Below are positions 53,092 through 61,908 of a stretch of DNA of 64,000 nt, one piece after another (the first letter of the stretch is position 1; each line of letters starts with the position of its first letter). The notes beneath the pieces are model-generated. The model searched no databases and was not told the origin of the DNA. It was given only the letters and a program-made list of their open reading frames with translations. The translations under genes were made by a program, and so were the position numbers. Source of the stretch: Phycicoccus sonneratiae (GTDB lineage: Bacteria; Actinomycetota; Actinomycetes; Actinomycetales; Dermatophilaceae); NCBI RefSeq assembly GCF_016887965.1, contig NZ_JAFDVD010000024.1, forward strand, positions 1-64,000. The letters are read 5' to 3'.

Positions 53092-54063
53092 ATGGACGCC
53101 CTCGGCCTCACGCTCGGCCTGGCCCTCCCGGCCCTGTTCGTCGCGCTCGTCGTCCACGTCGCCCGGACCGTCTCGGCAACGCTCGGCCGGCGGGGGGAGG
53201 ACCCCGTCGTCCGTGGGGCCCGACGCCGCACCGCCGGGGCGACCGCCGCCGCCGGCCTCGCGGTCGTGGTCGTCCTGGCCGTCACGACGGACCCGACCCC
53301 CGGGGCGAACCCGCTCGTCGGCTCGGTGGCCGTCCTCCTCGTCGGGGCCGTCATGGCGGCGACGGCCACGCTCGTCGAGCTCACCTGGCCGCGTCCGCGC
53401 GGCAGCGTGCGCACGGCGCCGGCGCGGCCACGTCCCGACGTCGGACCCCGCCTGCGCCGCCTGCGTCACGGCGGGGCGCTGGTGCTCGTCGCCCTCTGCG
53501 CGCTGACGGCGGTCCTCGGGGCCACCGAGGGCGTCGACCACGGTCGTCGGATGCCGGACCTCACGGCGTTCCGGATGGTCGGCGACGGCCTGTTCCCCGG
53601 TTGGCCCTACGGCCTCGGTCTGCTCGTCGCCCTCGGCGTGCTCGGCCTCGTCACCCAGTGGGGGCTGCGCGTCGTCGAGGCCCGCCCGTCGCTCGACGAG
53701 CAGCACGCGACGGTCGACGCGGCGGCCCGCCGCGCGGCCACGGCGCGCCTGCTGCGCTACGCCGCCTGCAGCACGTGGCTCGCCGTGCTCGGGGTGGCCT
53801 TCGTCGCGGGGTCCTCCCTCCACGAGTACGCCCAGGGGCTGCGCGGCAGCGGCTCGCCGTCGGCCCACCACCCGCCGCTCGACTGGCGCCAGGACCTCGC
53901 CTTCGGGCTGTTCGCGCTCGGGGTGCTCGCCGGTGTCCTGGCGTTCGTCTCGGCGGTCACCTCGCCGACCCCGCACGTCACGGCGTCATCCTCGGGGCGC
54001 CGGCCGGGGACCGGCACCGTCCTCCGGGCGACGTCCTCCACCTCCCCGGACCCGTCGCGATGA
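53092..54063 (+). CDS. membrane protein of a YtrA-type operon
   Basis: A 323-residue protein with about eight membrane segments (LGLTLGLALPALFVALVVHVA; ALVLVALCALTAVLGA; LGLLVALGVLGLVTQWGL; LLRYAACSTWLAVLGVAFVAG; LAFGLFALGVLAGVLAFVSAV) and a charged C-terminal tail. No family recognised. An AAGGAG ribosome site lies before ATG 53092. Its stop overlaps the GntR gene (ATGA), and the shared promoter carries an inverted repeat, so it is presumably the target of that regulator, possibly in response to membrane stress as in ytr-type operons. Confidence 0.8.
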   Translation: MDALGLTLGLALPALFVALVVHVARTVSATLGRRGEDPVVRGARRRTAGATAAAGLAVVVVLAVTTDPTPGANPLVGSVAVLLVGAVMAATATLVELTWPRPRGSVRTAPARPRPDVGPRLRRLRHGGALVLVALCALTAVLGATEGVDHGRRMPDLTAFRMVGDGLFPGWPYGLGLLVALGVLGLVTQWGLRVVEARPSLDEQHATVDAAARRAATARLLRYAACSTWLAVLGVAFVAGSSLHEYAQGLRGSGSPSAHHPPLDWRQDLAFGLFALGVLAGVLAFVSAVTSPTPHVTASSSGRRPGTGTVLRATSSTSPDPSR

Positions 54064-54449
54064 CCACGTCGCTCACGGTCGACCTGTCCGCCGCCACCCC
54101 GCCCTACGAGCAGCTGCGCGCGCAGATCGCCGGGCACATCGCCACCGGACAGCTGGCCCCGGGTGCGCGGCTGCCGACCATCCGGGCCCTCGCCGGGGAC
54201 CTCGGCATCGCCGGCGGCACGGTGGCCCGCGCCTACCGCGAGCTCGAGGCCCTCGGCCTCGTCCACACCCGCCGCCGAACGGGCACCGTGGTCGCGGAGG
54301 CCACCGCGCCGCCGACCGTCGACGTGCGTCGTGCCGCGGACGCGTTCGCCGGGCTGGCCCGCCGGCACGGGCTGAGCGAGGTCGAGGCGATCGACCTCGT
54401 CCGGGCGGCGCTGCGCCACCCCGGCCCGGCGAGGTCGGCCGCCGGCTGA
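54060..54449 (+). CDS. GntR family regulator, YtrA-like
   Basis: A 129-residue regulator with a GntR winged helix (PPYEQLRAQIAGHIATGQLAPGARLPTIRALAGDLGIAGGTVARAYRELEALGLVHTRRRTGTVVA is the YtrA-type core) and a short C-terminal helical region of about 45 residues for dimerisation; there is no FadR, HutC or MocR effector domain. YtrA proteins typically repress their own operon and are induced by cell-wall antibiotics. ATG 54060 overlaps the membrane protein stop by four bases. Confidence 0.92.
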   Translation: MTTSLTVDLSAATPPYEQLRAQIAGHIATGQLAPGARLPTIRALAGDLGIAGGTVARAYRELEALGLVHTRRRTGTVVAEATAPPTVDVRRAADAFAGLARRHGLSEVEAIDLVRAALRHPGPARSAAG

Positions 54450-54556
54450 CGTCGGCCACCCCGTTTTGGTGGTCGGAGCGACGTCCCCTATGCTTTCCGA
54501 GTCCTCGACGGATCCGAACGCCGGGTCGCCTGACGTCAAGGGTCCGACGAGTTCGG

Positions 54557-54629
54557 GTCCCCATCGTCTAGCGGCCCAGGACCCCGCCCTTTCACGGCGG
54601 TAGCACGGGTTCGAATCCCGTTGGGGATA
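54557..54629 (+). tRNA. tRNA-Glu (anticodon TTC)
   Basis: Acceptor GTCCCCA pairs with TGGGGAT (closing G-T pair), anticodon stem CCGCC/GGCGG around CTTTCAC gives TTC, T arm ACGGG-TTCGAAT-CCCGT. Discriminator A; CCA not encoded. First of a Glu-Asp-Phe tRNA group, an order common in actinobacteria. Confidence 0.95.
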
Positions 54630-54648
54630 CGGTCTTGCATCACACCAA

Positions 54649-54722
54649 GGCCCCGTAGCGCAGTTGGTTAGCGCGCCGCCCTGTCACGGCGGAGGTCGCG
54701 GGTTCGAGTCCCGTCGGGGTCG
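54649..54722 (+). tRNA. tRNA-Asp (anticodon GTC)
   Basis: Acceptor GGCCCCG pairs with CGGGGTC, D arm GCGC...GCGC, anticodon stem CCGCC/GGCGG with loop CTGTCAC, T arm GCGGG-TTCGAGT-CCCGT. Discriminator G; CCA not encoded. Twenty bases follow tRNA-Glu. Confidence 0.95.
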
Positions 54723-54735
54723 CTCCTTCATGAGG

Positions 54736-54757
54736 GGGCCGGTTCGTCCGGCCCTTT
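54736..54757 (+). terminator. hairpin between tRNA-Asp and tRNA-Phe
   Basis: GGGCCGG (54736-54742), loop TTCGT, CCGGCCC (54748-54754), followed by TTT. It could terminate or mark processing between the tRNA-Asp and tRNA-Phe genes. Confidence 0.5.
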
Positions 54758-54769
54758 CGTGCAGGGTCC

Positions 54770-54843
54770 GGCCAGGTAGCTCAGTTGGTACGAGCGTCCG
54801 ACTGAAAATCGGAAGGTCGGCGGTTCGACCCCGCCCCTGGCCA
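54770..54843 (+). tRNA. tRNA-Phe (anticodon GAA)
   Basis: Acceptor GGCCAGG pairs with CCTGGCC, D arm GCTC...GAGC, anticodon stem CCGAC-TGAAAA-TCGG-type with anticodon GAA, T arm GGCGG-TTCGACC-CCGCC. Discriminator A; CCA not encoded. The last tRNA of the group, and the probable insertion target of the element that follows. Confidence 0.93.
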
Positions 54844-54850
54844 CTCCCGA

Positions 54851-54886
54851 AGCCGCAGTTCAAAACCCTTCTGAACTGCGGCTTTA
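54851..54886 (+). terminator. strong intrinsic terminator after the tRNA group
   Basis: AGCCGCAGTTCA (54851-54862) pairs with TGAACTGCGGCT (54872-54883) in a 12-bp perfect stem with a nine-base loop and a short T run. It ends transcription of the tRNA operon. Confidence 0.8.
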
Positions 54887-55083
54887 CTGCGGGACTCAGC
54901 CGCTGAACCGCCGGCGCGCCGCCCGTGACCCACCCCGAGTTACCCCGTTTGACCGGGAGATGTCGCACGAGATATCGCACGCCTCCTGATCCTGGGGTTC
55001 AGGGGGGTTCAGGGTCAGGGCGCTGGGTCTTGTCCTTATGCTCGCAGGAATTCGGTGTCGTGCGCTCCCAGTACGCTCCATCC

Positions 55084-56595
55084 ATGACAGCGGGGGCTTC
55101 CGATGCCGGTCACGCGTTCATCTCTTACGTACGAGAGGACGCAGAGCGAGTTGAAGACATCAGGCGCGCACTTGCCGCAGCCAAGGTCCCCGTCTGGACC
55201 GACAAGACCATGTTGTCGCCCGGGGATGATTGGCAACTCACTATTCGGCGCGCCATCAGTCGCGGGGCCTTGGCCTTCGTGGCGGTGTTCTCTGCGAACA
55301 GTCAGTCGCGCCAGTCCAGCTATCAGAACGAGGAGTTGCTCCTCGCAATCGACATATTCCGGACGATGCCCCCTGGCAAGATCTGGCTGATTCCCGTGCG
55401 CTTGGACGAATGCACACTTCCTGAGTACCCCTTGGGCGCAGGGCGCACGCTCGACAGCTTGCAGCGGGTCGACCTCTTCGGAGAAGACATCGAGAGCGAG
55501 CGCATCAAGCTGGTCGTCGCGGTCCTTCGGGCCCTGGACTTGGGGCACTCGGACGGGGCTACGGTGCGCGCAGCCGTAACGCAGGCAACAGGCGCGGACC
55601 GAGGTAAGGCGCTTGTCTCGGCGATCAAAGGGATGTTGCTCGACCCGGCTCGCCAACTGGAACTTGAGGACCTGCTCCTCGAGCAGGCGGCTGAGGCTCG
55701 TGATGCGTTGAGGGATCCCGAGCGCTTTCCCAGCGATATCGCGATTGCAAGGGATGAGGAGACTGCTCACCGGCTATCCGACTGGCTTTGGACTAGATGG
55801 GAAACTCTCCAGCCTTTGGCGTTTGGTCTTGCGACCTTGGCCGCGCACGCGAAGGAGCAGCACCTCGCGCTGCTCTCCCGAGTTCTCAAGACTGTGTCTG
55901 CCGACGCCGCCGGTCCTCGCTCCGGCCGGGCAGTGCTTCTGGACCAGGCGTACTACGCCCCCATCGTCCTCGCATATGCGAGCACCATGGGAGCGCTTTC
56001 TAGGCGCAACTACGCCGCGGTTCGCGCGACGGTCGTTGAAACAACCGTGAAGGACAAGAGCGGCCTGAGGGGCCCAGTCATGGCAATAGTGCATCCCGGA
56101 CTTGTTGGTCAGACCTGGGACCCTCCCGTCCACTTCCTTGCTTACCGAAGTGACGCAACTGAGATGTCCCCGGAGACAAGTGGGGCGCTGATTGGTGGCC
56201 GCCGTGGCGGACGCAAAACTCCGATGTCCGACCATCTTCATGCTGTCCTTCGTCACGCGCTTGACAGCCTTGTCCCTGATGACGACGAGTACGACGACCT
56301 CTTCGACGAGACCGAGGTCCTGTTGGCCTTGGTCGCTGAAGACCTCGCACTGCAAACGAGGTCCGATCGAACGGTCGCGTGGATCCCAGGTGCGTGGGTC
56401 GGGCGATTCGGGTGGCGCGAACACTTCGCAGGTGAGGACGGGACGGCTCAACGAGTGACCGGGGACCTTGTGCGTGCGGGGAGCTCGGGGGGAGCGCTAC
56501 GCGATGGGCTCTTTGGAGGCTCCCCCGAGCGGTTGCAGGCGGCGGTCGATGCGTACGTCGCCGAGCTCGGCACAAGCCGACACATGTGGTTTTAG
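55084..56595 (+). CDS. TIR-domain protein, putative defence NADase
   Basis: A 503-residue protein whose first 135 residues form a TIR domain: HAFISYVREDAERVEDIRRALAAAKVPVWTDKTMLSPGDDW is the fold start, and ANSQSRQSSYQNEELLLAIDIF contains the Glu (83 or 84) that corresponds to the catalytic Glu of NAD-degrading TIRs. The remaining 370 residues are mainly helical and unfamiliar, probably the sensor or oligomerisation part. TACGCT (55072-55077) six bases before ATG 55084 indicates a leaderless message. GC is lower than the chromosome, it follows tRNA-Phe and precedes an integrase remnant; it is likely an anti-phage gene brought in by an integrated element. No partner gene such as a SIR2 or Thoeris ThsA is adjacent. 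Confidence 0.85.
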   Translation: MTAGASDAGHAFISYVREDAERVEDIRRALAAAKVPVWTDKTMLSPGDDWQLTIRRAISRGALAFVAVFSANSQSRQSSYQNEELLLAIDIFRTMPPGKIWLIPVRLDECTLPEYPLGAGRTLDSLQRVDLFGEDIESERIKLVVAVLRALDLGHSDGATVRAAVTQATGADRGKALVSAIKGMLLDPARQLELEDLLLEQAAEARDALRDPERFPSDIAIARDEETAHRLSDWLWTRWETLQPLAFGLATLAAHAKEQHLALLSRVLKTVSADAAGPRSGRAVLLDQAYYAPIVLAYASTMGALSRRNYAAVRATVVETTVKDKSGLRGPVMAIVHPGLVGQTWDPPVHFLAYRSDATEMSPETSGALIGGRRGGRKTPMSDHLHAVLRHALDSLVPDDDEYDDLFDETEVLLALVAEDLALQTRSDRTVAWIPGAWVGRFGWREHFAGEDGTAQRVTGDLVRAGSSGGALRDGLFGGSPERLQAAVDAYVAELGTSRHMWF

Positions 56596-56966
56596 CGGTC
56601 CAGCTGGCAGAGGCGACGACCCCTCGATTCCGGGCCGCTGTGGTGCTTGCGGCGTGGTGTGGCCTGAGACGCGGCGAGGTTTGTGCACTCCGCACCGAGG
56701 ACGTCGACCTCCACAGGGGAGTCGTCCGGGGGAGGAAGAAGGTCGGCGTGAGCATCTCGTTCCACGACCTACGCCACACTGGCCAGTCGCTGGCGGCGGC
56801 CACCGGGGCGAGCCTCGTGGACCTCAAGCAGCGGTTGGGCCACTCCTCGACCGCCGCAGCGCAGCGGTACATGCATGCCGTCGAGGGCCGGGACTCACAG
56901 ATCGCCGCGGCCCTCTCCGACATGGCGCTCCACGGGGATGCCACCAAGCTCCCCCGCCGGCTCTGA
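56586..56966 (+). pseudogene. tyrosine integrase, decayed catalytic end
   Basis: The 126-codon frame keeps all catalytic parts but is far too short: AAWCGLRRGEVCALRTEDVDL (Arg I), then SFHDLRHTGQSLAAATGASLVDLKQRLGHSSTAAAQRYMHAVEG with the HxxR, second His (LGHSS) and Tyr. The usual 60-80 residues between the first Arg box and the HxxR box are reduced to a few (GVVRGRKKVGVSI), so there is an internal deletion; the N-terminal core-binding and arm-binding domains are missing entirely. It overlaps the TIR stop by 10 bases. It is a remnant of the element that inserted near tRNA-Phe. Confidence 0.8.
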
Positions 56967-57009
56967 GACGTCGATGTTGCCCGCCGGAACGCTCGAACCT
57001 CGCAGGCGG

Positions 57010-57861
57010 CTACGCGCCGTCGCGGTGGATCCGCAGGAGGGCGGCGAGCCCACGGACGACGAGCGTGCCGGGGTCGGCGTCGACGGTCAGCCGGCAGGCG
57101 GCCCACGGCTCGGGAAGGGCGGCCTCCGCGGCCGCCTCCTGCACGGCGTCGACGTAGCCGGGGTAGCGCGTCGTCCCGCCGGCGAGCACGACGCGCGCGG
57201 GGTTGAGGAGCGTGACCACCCCACCGACCGCCCGCCCGAGGGCCCGGCCCGCGTCCCGCACCACGCGGACCGCCTCGGCGTCCCCGGCCGCGACGAGCTC
57301 GGCCACCTCGGCCCCGGGGCGGCGCACGGCCTCCGTCACGGCGCGTCCCGAGGCGAGGTCGTCGAGCCGGGCCGTCGTGCCGCCGGCCAGGTCGACCGGC
57401 ACGCTGCCCAGCTCTCCCGCCCACCCGGTGGTCCCGCCGAGCATCCGTCCTCCCGAGAGCACCGCGGCGGCGATGCCCGTGCCCACGACGACCACGACGA
57501 GGTCGCGCACCTCCGGGTGCGTACTGCGGGCCGCGGCGAGCGAGGCGCGCACGTCGTTCACGACGAGGTCGACCCCCCGGCCGGCGCCCGGCCCCCAGCC
57601 GGCGAGGCGGGGCAGCACGTCGGAGACGACGACGCGCCCCTCGGCGTCGACGAGCCCGGGTACCGCGACCCCCACCGACGCCACCGCACCCTGCCGCGCC
57701 GCGAACGCCGCCACCTGCTCGTCGAGGAACGCGCCGTCGGCGTCCGGGCCGGTGGCGCGGCGCTCCTCGTCGAGGACCTCTCCGCCGGGGGCGAGGGCGC
57801 GGAGCAGGAGCTTGCTGCCGCCGACGTCCGCGACGACGTCGACCTCTGCGGCACCGGGCAC
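57010..57861 (-). CDS. ROK family sugar kinase
   Basis: A 283-residue protein with the ROK fold: VDVVADVGGSKLLLRALA (phosphate 1 motif), VNDVRASLAAA and VVVVVGTGIAAAVLSGGRMLGGTTGWAGELGSVPV (catalytic-base region and ATP site). The Asp of VNDV is the expected catalytic base. The cysteine-rich zinc motif (CxCGxxGCxE) seen in many ROK kinases is absent, as in a subset of actinobacterial members, so substrate is not predictable. Converges on the integrase remnant; divergent from the next gene. Confidence 0.88.
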   Translation of the reverse strand: MPGAAEVDVVADVGGSKLLLRALAPGGEVLDEERRATGPDADGAFLDEQVAAFAARQGAVASVGVAVPGLVDAEGRVVVSDVLPRLAGWGPGAGRGVDLVVNDVRASLAAARSTHPEVRDLVVVVVGTGIAAAVLSGGRMLGGTTGWAGELGSVPVDLAGGTTARLDDLASGRAVTEAVRRPGAEVAELVAAGDAEAVRVVRDAGRALGRAVGGVVTLLNPARVVLAGGTTRYPGYVDAVQEAAAEAALPEPWAACRLTVDADPGTLVVRGLAALLRIHRDGA

Positions 57862-57892
57862 GTCGACCAGCCTAGGTCGACCGCGTCACGGG

Positions 57893-57936
57893 ACCGTCAC
57901 ACGATCGCAAAGCGGTCGGCCGACGAACCGTCACAC
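57893..57936 (+). promoter_or_regulatory. direct repeat in front of the small gene
   Basis: ACCGTCACAC occurs at 57893-57902 and again at 57927-57936 (34-bp step), each followed by a C/G-rich GC(A)A(A/G) motif. A related GTCAC...GCAAAG arrangement is at 61037-61057 in front of the two-component system. It could be a regulator site; untested. Confidence 0.35.
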
Positions 57937-58000
57937 CGGGTTGCGAGGGTCGGAGGACACCAATCGACCGCCGTCCGCACGGGCGGGAAGGAGCAGACCG

Positions 58001-58246
58001 ATGACCTCCGGTTCCATCGTCCTCGAGAGCACCGACCGCGTCGACGACCGCACCCACGCGATCGCCGCCGCCCAGCTGCGCGGCGAGGCCCGCGCCGCCG
58101 GACGCCGCCCCCGCGAGCTCGTGCGGGCCATCGCCAGCGAGCTCGAGCACCTGGGGATGCGCCCCAACCTCCCCGAGCTGACGCGCCGCTACCGCGCCGG
58201 CGAGTCCCGGCTCCCGCAGCACCTCGCCGAGGCCTCGCACGCCTGA
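58001..58246 (+). CDS. small protein of unknown function
   Basis: An 81-residue soluble protein: TSGSIVLESTDRVDDRTHAIAAAQLRGEARAAGRRPRELVRAIASELEHLGMRPNLPELTRRYRAGE, mostly helical and rich in Arg and Glu. A clear AAGGAG site lies before ATG 58001. No membrane segment, no family recognised. Convergent with the GerMN lipoprotein gene. Confidence 0.65.
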   Translation: MTSGSIVLESTDRVDDRTHAIAAAQLRGEARAAGRRPRELVRAIASELEHLGMRPNLPELTRRYRAGESRLPQHLAEASHA

Positions 58247-58262
58247 GCGCCCGGGCGACAAC

Positions 58263-58328
58263 GACTACGCCACCCTGCCGGCCCCCTCAGCCGTCCGACG
58301 CCGAGGAGGCCAGCAGGGTGGCGTAGTC
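58263..58328. repeat. 21-bp inverted repeat at a gene end
   Basis: 58263-58283 and 58308-58328 are inverted copies with 20 of 21 matching bases (arms beginning GACTACGCCACCCTGC on both strands), separated by 24 bases containing the stop of the lipoprotein gene. The right arm is coding (last residues of that gene); the left arm is not. A terminator-like hairpin is the simplest reading; no T tract. Confidence 0.6.
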
Positions 58329-58889
58329 CTGCGCCGTCAGCGGCCGGTCGGTCAGGGCGCCACCGGGCAGCGGCGCCTCGATGGGCGAGCCGTCGGAGGT
58401 GAGGACGACGTCGTCGACGCCCGGCACCGAGGTGAGGGTGAGGACGAGCTGGCCGGCCGCCAGCGGCAGGCGCCCGGCACCGGTCGGCAGGGAGCCCGCC
58501 CGCAGGTCGACCGTCGCCCGGCCGCCCTCGAGTGAGGTGAGCGTGGCCTGCACGTCGGGCCCGAGCGCGGTCGAGCGCCCGGCGGCCCGGTCCGCCTCCG
58601 TCGGCCCCTCGACGAGGAGGCGCAGCGCCTGCCCGACCGCGTCGCGCGACGAGCCCGGGTCCGCCACGGGGGACGCCGGCACCAGCCGGTCCTCCCGCAC
58701 GAGGAAGACGAACGGACCCCGCGTCGCCGACTCCGTCGGGGAGGGCGCCGCCGCGTCCGAGGGCGCGAGCAGGTCGTACGGCACCGAGGCGATGGTGCTC
58801 GCCGGGGTGTCGTGCGGTGCGCCGCACCCGGCGAGCGCCGCCGCGACGAGCAGGACCGACGCGCCGACCGTCCACCGCCCGGCGGTCAC
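58287..58889 (-). CDS. GerMN-type lipoprotein of a two-component operon
   Basis: A 200-residue lipoprotein: a signal peptide ends in the lipobox LAGC (about residue 21-24, VLLVAAALAGCGAP), followed by a Pro/Ala/Ser-rich linker and a GerMN-like domain (VFLVREDRLVPASPVADPGSSRDAVGQALRLLVEGPTEADRAAG, a typical GerMN opening). GTG 58889 overlaps the histidine kinase stop by four bases. Lipoproteins of this kind sit downstream of MtrB-like and CseC-like kinases (LpqB, CseA) and tune the kinase from outside. Confidence 0.85.
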   Translation of the reverse strand: MTAGRWTVGASVLLVAAALAGCGAPHDTPASTIASVPYDLLAPSDAAAPSPTESATRGPFVFLVREDRLVPASPVADPGSSRDAVGQALRLLVEGPTEADRAAGRSTALGPDVQATLTSLEGGRATVDLRAGSLPTGAGRLPLAAGQLVLTLTSVPGVDDVVLTSDGSPIEAPLPGGALTDRPLTAQDYATLLASSASDG

Positions 58890-60264
58890 GACCCGCCCTC
58901 CGCACCGTCGCCGCCGGCGGGCAGGCCGATGACGAAGGTCGCCCCACCGCCCGGCGTCTCCTCGACCCACACCCGACCCCCGTGCGCGCGGACGGTCTCG
59001 GCGACGAGGCTGAGGCCCAGGCCGGTGCCCGGGGTCGACCCCCGCGAGCCGATCCGGCTGAACCGGTCGAAGACCCGCGAGCGCTCGGCGTCGGGCACGC
59101 CCGGGCCGCGGTCGACGACGAGCACCTCCACCGAGCCGCTCCCCGACCGCAGGAGCACCTGCTCGACGCCGCCGCCGTGGCGGTCGGCGTTCTCCAGGAG
59201 GTTGACGAGTGCCCGGTGCAGCTGGGGCTTGCTGCCCTCGACGGGCGTGAGGGGCCCCACCACCTCCACCCCGACGTGCGCGCGCCCGGTGTCCGCGAGG
59301 GTGTGCCGCACGAGGGCCTCGAGGTCCATCGGTTCCGGATCGCGTTCGAGCACACCGGCATCGAGCCGGCCGAGCTCGAGGAGGTGCTCGAGCGACCGGT
59401 GCAGGCGGCGGACCTCGCGGTCGACGAGGTCCGCCGCCGCGCGCTGACGCTCCGGGTCGCGCCCCTGCGCGGAGCGCAGCACGGTCACCGACGTCATGAG
59501 GGTGGTCACCGGTGAGCGCAGCTCGTGGGCGACGTCGGCCGCGAACCGCGCGTCCCGCTGCATCCGTTCCTCGAGCGCCTCGACCATCGAGTTGAACGAG
59601 CCGACGATGACCGCGAGGTCCGGGTCGGAGGTGTCGGGCAGGCGCGTCGTCATCCGGCCCGCCGCGATGGCCGCCGCCGCCGAGGCGACGTCGCGCAGCG
59701 GGGCGAGGGTGCGCGCCGAGGCCGACCCGCCGAGCAGCGCACCGACGGCGGTCGTCCCGGCCGCGAAGGCGGCCAGCACCACGGCGAGGGTGCGCAGCGT
59801 CGACTGCAGCTCGGTCGTCGGCGAGATCTCGTAGACCGCGACCCCGACCGCGGGCACCGGGACCCCGACGACCACGGCCGGTCCGCCCGCGAGGGTCGTC
59901 CAGGCCCGCGACGCCCGCCCCTGCGCGGCCGCGGCCCGCACGTCGGCGGGGACGTCGGCCTCCCCGGTCTCGAGGGAGGAGGTGTACCACTGCCCCGAGC
60001 GGTCGACGAGGACGACGGCCCCGGGCGGCGGCGAGGTCTCGTCGAGGACGTCGCTGACCGAGGAGCCGGCGGTGAGCAGGCCCTCGCGGAGCAGCGCGGC
60101 GTCGACGAAGGCCTGGCGGGTCGCGGTCGCCTCGCGCTGACCGACGAGGTAGTGCCGGGCGGTGAGGTAGGTACCGACGGCCAGCAGGGTCGAGACGACG
60201 AGGGCCAGCAGGGCGAAGGAGGCCGTCGAGGTCGCCCGGATGCCCAGCCGCCCCGCCGCCGGCC

Positions 60265-60268
<4 letters not shown>
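58886..60268 (-). CDS. sensor histidine kinase (CseC/MtrB-like)
   Basis: A 460-residue kinase: membrane segment 1 at about 12-33 (ATSTASFALLALVVSTLLAVGTYL), an external sensor of about 125 residues, membrane segment 2 near residue 160 (TLAVVLAAFAAGTTAVGALL), a HAMP linker (SARTLAPLRDVASAAAAIAAG), then the HisKA box DVAHELRSPVTTLM (phospho-His), the N box LLENADRHGG, and G boxes DRGPGVP and GTGLGLSLV. GTG 60268 overlaps the response regulator stop by four bases. Senses an envelope condition, probably together with the lipoprotein. Confidence 0.93.
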
Positions 60269-60975
<707 letters not shown>

Positions 60976-61036
60976 CCCCGCAGTCTGCCAGCCGGCCGCT
61001 CGGCACCGGGCCGGCGCACCCGCTCGGGCGCAGGTT

Positions 61037-61057
61037 GTCACGAAACTGCAAAGTGAC
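61037..61057. promoter_or_regulatory. inverted motif between the two-component operon and the STAS gene
   Basis: GTCAC (61037-61041) and GTGAC (61053-61057) flank an 11-base spacer ending GCAAA. The arrangement GTCAC-N8-GCAAAG is repeated upstream of the small gene at 58001. It may be a site for the response regulator. Confidence 0.35.
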
Positions 61058-61096
61058 GGCGCGCCCACCGTCATCCCCGGTTGGGAGCCTGCGGGC

Positions 61097-61408
61097 ATGA
61101 CGACGCCCCCGCCCCCCGACGACCGCGAGGACGCCCTCACGCTCGCGCTCGACGGTGTCTCGGGCGCCGACGACCGCCGCCGGGTGCGCGCCGGGGTCGC
61201 GGCGGGGGTGGTGTCCGGCCGGCCGGTGCGGGTCGACCTCTCCGGGCTCGACCGGCTCTCGTCCCGCACCGTCGCCACCATCCTCTGGGCCCGGCGCAGC
61301 TGCGCCCTGCGCAACCTCGGCTTCTCGGTCGTCGGCGACCACGGGATGACGCGCCGGGTCCTGCGCGGGAGCGGCCTCGGCGGCGACGAACCGGGTGCCC
61401 CGTGGTGA
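61097..61408 (+). CDS. small STAS-domain-like protein
   Basis: A 103-residue protein with a STAS-type core: VRAGVAAGVVSGRPVRVDLSGLDRLSSRTVATILWARRSCALRNLGFSVVGDHGMTRRVLRGSGL fits the alternating strand-helix pattern of anti-anti-sigma factors, with SS in the position of the phosphorylated serine of SpoIIAA-like proteins (DLSGLDRLSS). It is coupled to the next gene by an overlap of four bases. Partner-switching role is inference. Confidence 0.75.
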   Translation: MTTPPPPDDREDALTLALDGVSGADDRRRVRAGVAAGVVSGRPVRVDLSGLDRLSSRTVATILWARRSCALRNLGFSVVGDHGMTRRVLRGSGLGGDEPGAPW

Positions 61409-61890
61409 CCCGCATCGTCGGGACCGCCCTCGTGCACAGCGAGGAGGCCCGCGGCTGGCGCGTGAGCACGGTCGAGTACCCCGAGGGCCGGGCCCACATC
61501 GAGCACCGGTCCCGCCTGACGCAGGTGCTCGTCGGCGACCGGTCCGGCAGCATGGCGGCCCCCGGTGTCCCCTGCTACTCGACCGCCGCGTGCACCCCCG
61601 ACGGCGAGCTGCTCGTCGCGGTGCGCTCGGCCCCGCCCGCCCTCGTCGTGACCACCGACGGCTGCCGGGTGCACCCGGCGGACGGGACCGGGCACGACAG
61701 CGTCTTCCCCGCAGCGGGCGAGCGGCTGATCCTGCTTTCCTGCAACGCCTACGAGGTGGCCCCCGACCTGCTCGCCGAGGAGGTCCGGGCCTCCCCCGGC
61801 CGGCTGGCGCTCGACGCGCCCGAGGACCTGCTCCTGGCGCTCCTCGGGCCGGGCGGCCGCGGGGCCGGCGCCGTCATCACCCACGACTGA
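61405..61890 (+). CDS. protein of unknown function coupled to the STAS gene
   Basis: A 161-residue soluble protein from GTG 61405 (TRIVGTALVHSEEARGWRVSTVEYPEGRAHIEHRSRL; the preceding GTG 61402 is also in frame). The order of short strands (LLVAVRSAPPALVVTTDG, RLILLSCNAYEVAPD) vaguely resembles the ends of a PP2C/SpoIIE phosphatase, which often accompany STAS proteins, but the metal-binding Asp motifs are not evident. I cannot name the family. The GTGA overlap means co-translation with the STAS gene. Confidence 0.6.
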   Translation: MTRIVGTALVHSEEARGWRVSTVEYPEGRAHIEHRSRLTQVLVGDRSGSMAAPGVPCYSTAACTPDGELLVAVRSAPPALVVTTDGCRVHPADGTGHDSVFPAAGERLILLSCNAYEVAPDLLAEEVRASPGRLALDAPEDLLLALLGPGGRGAGAVITHD

Positions 61891-61908
61891 CCGACCCGAG
61901 GAGACACC

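Noticed and set aside
54684-54980. 98-codon antisense frame through tRNA-Asp and tRNA-Phe
   Set aside because: Spurious frame produced by tRNA genes; its RDSNPRPP-type end is a known artefact pattern.
56586-56966. Functional integrase
   Set aside because: N-terminal domains are absent and the middle of the catalytic domain is deleted, although the catalytic boxes remain.
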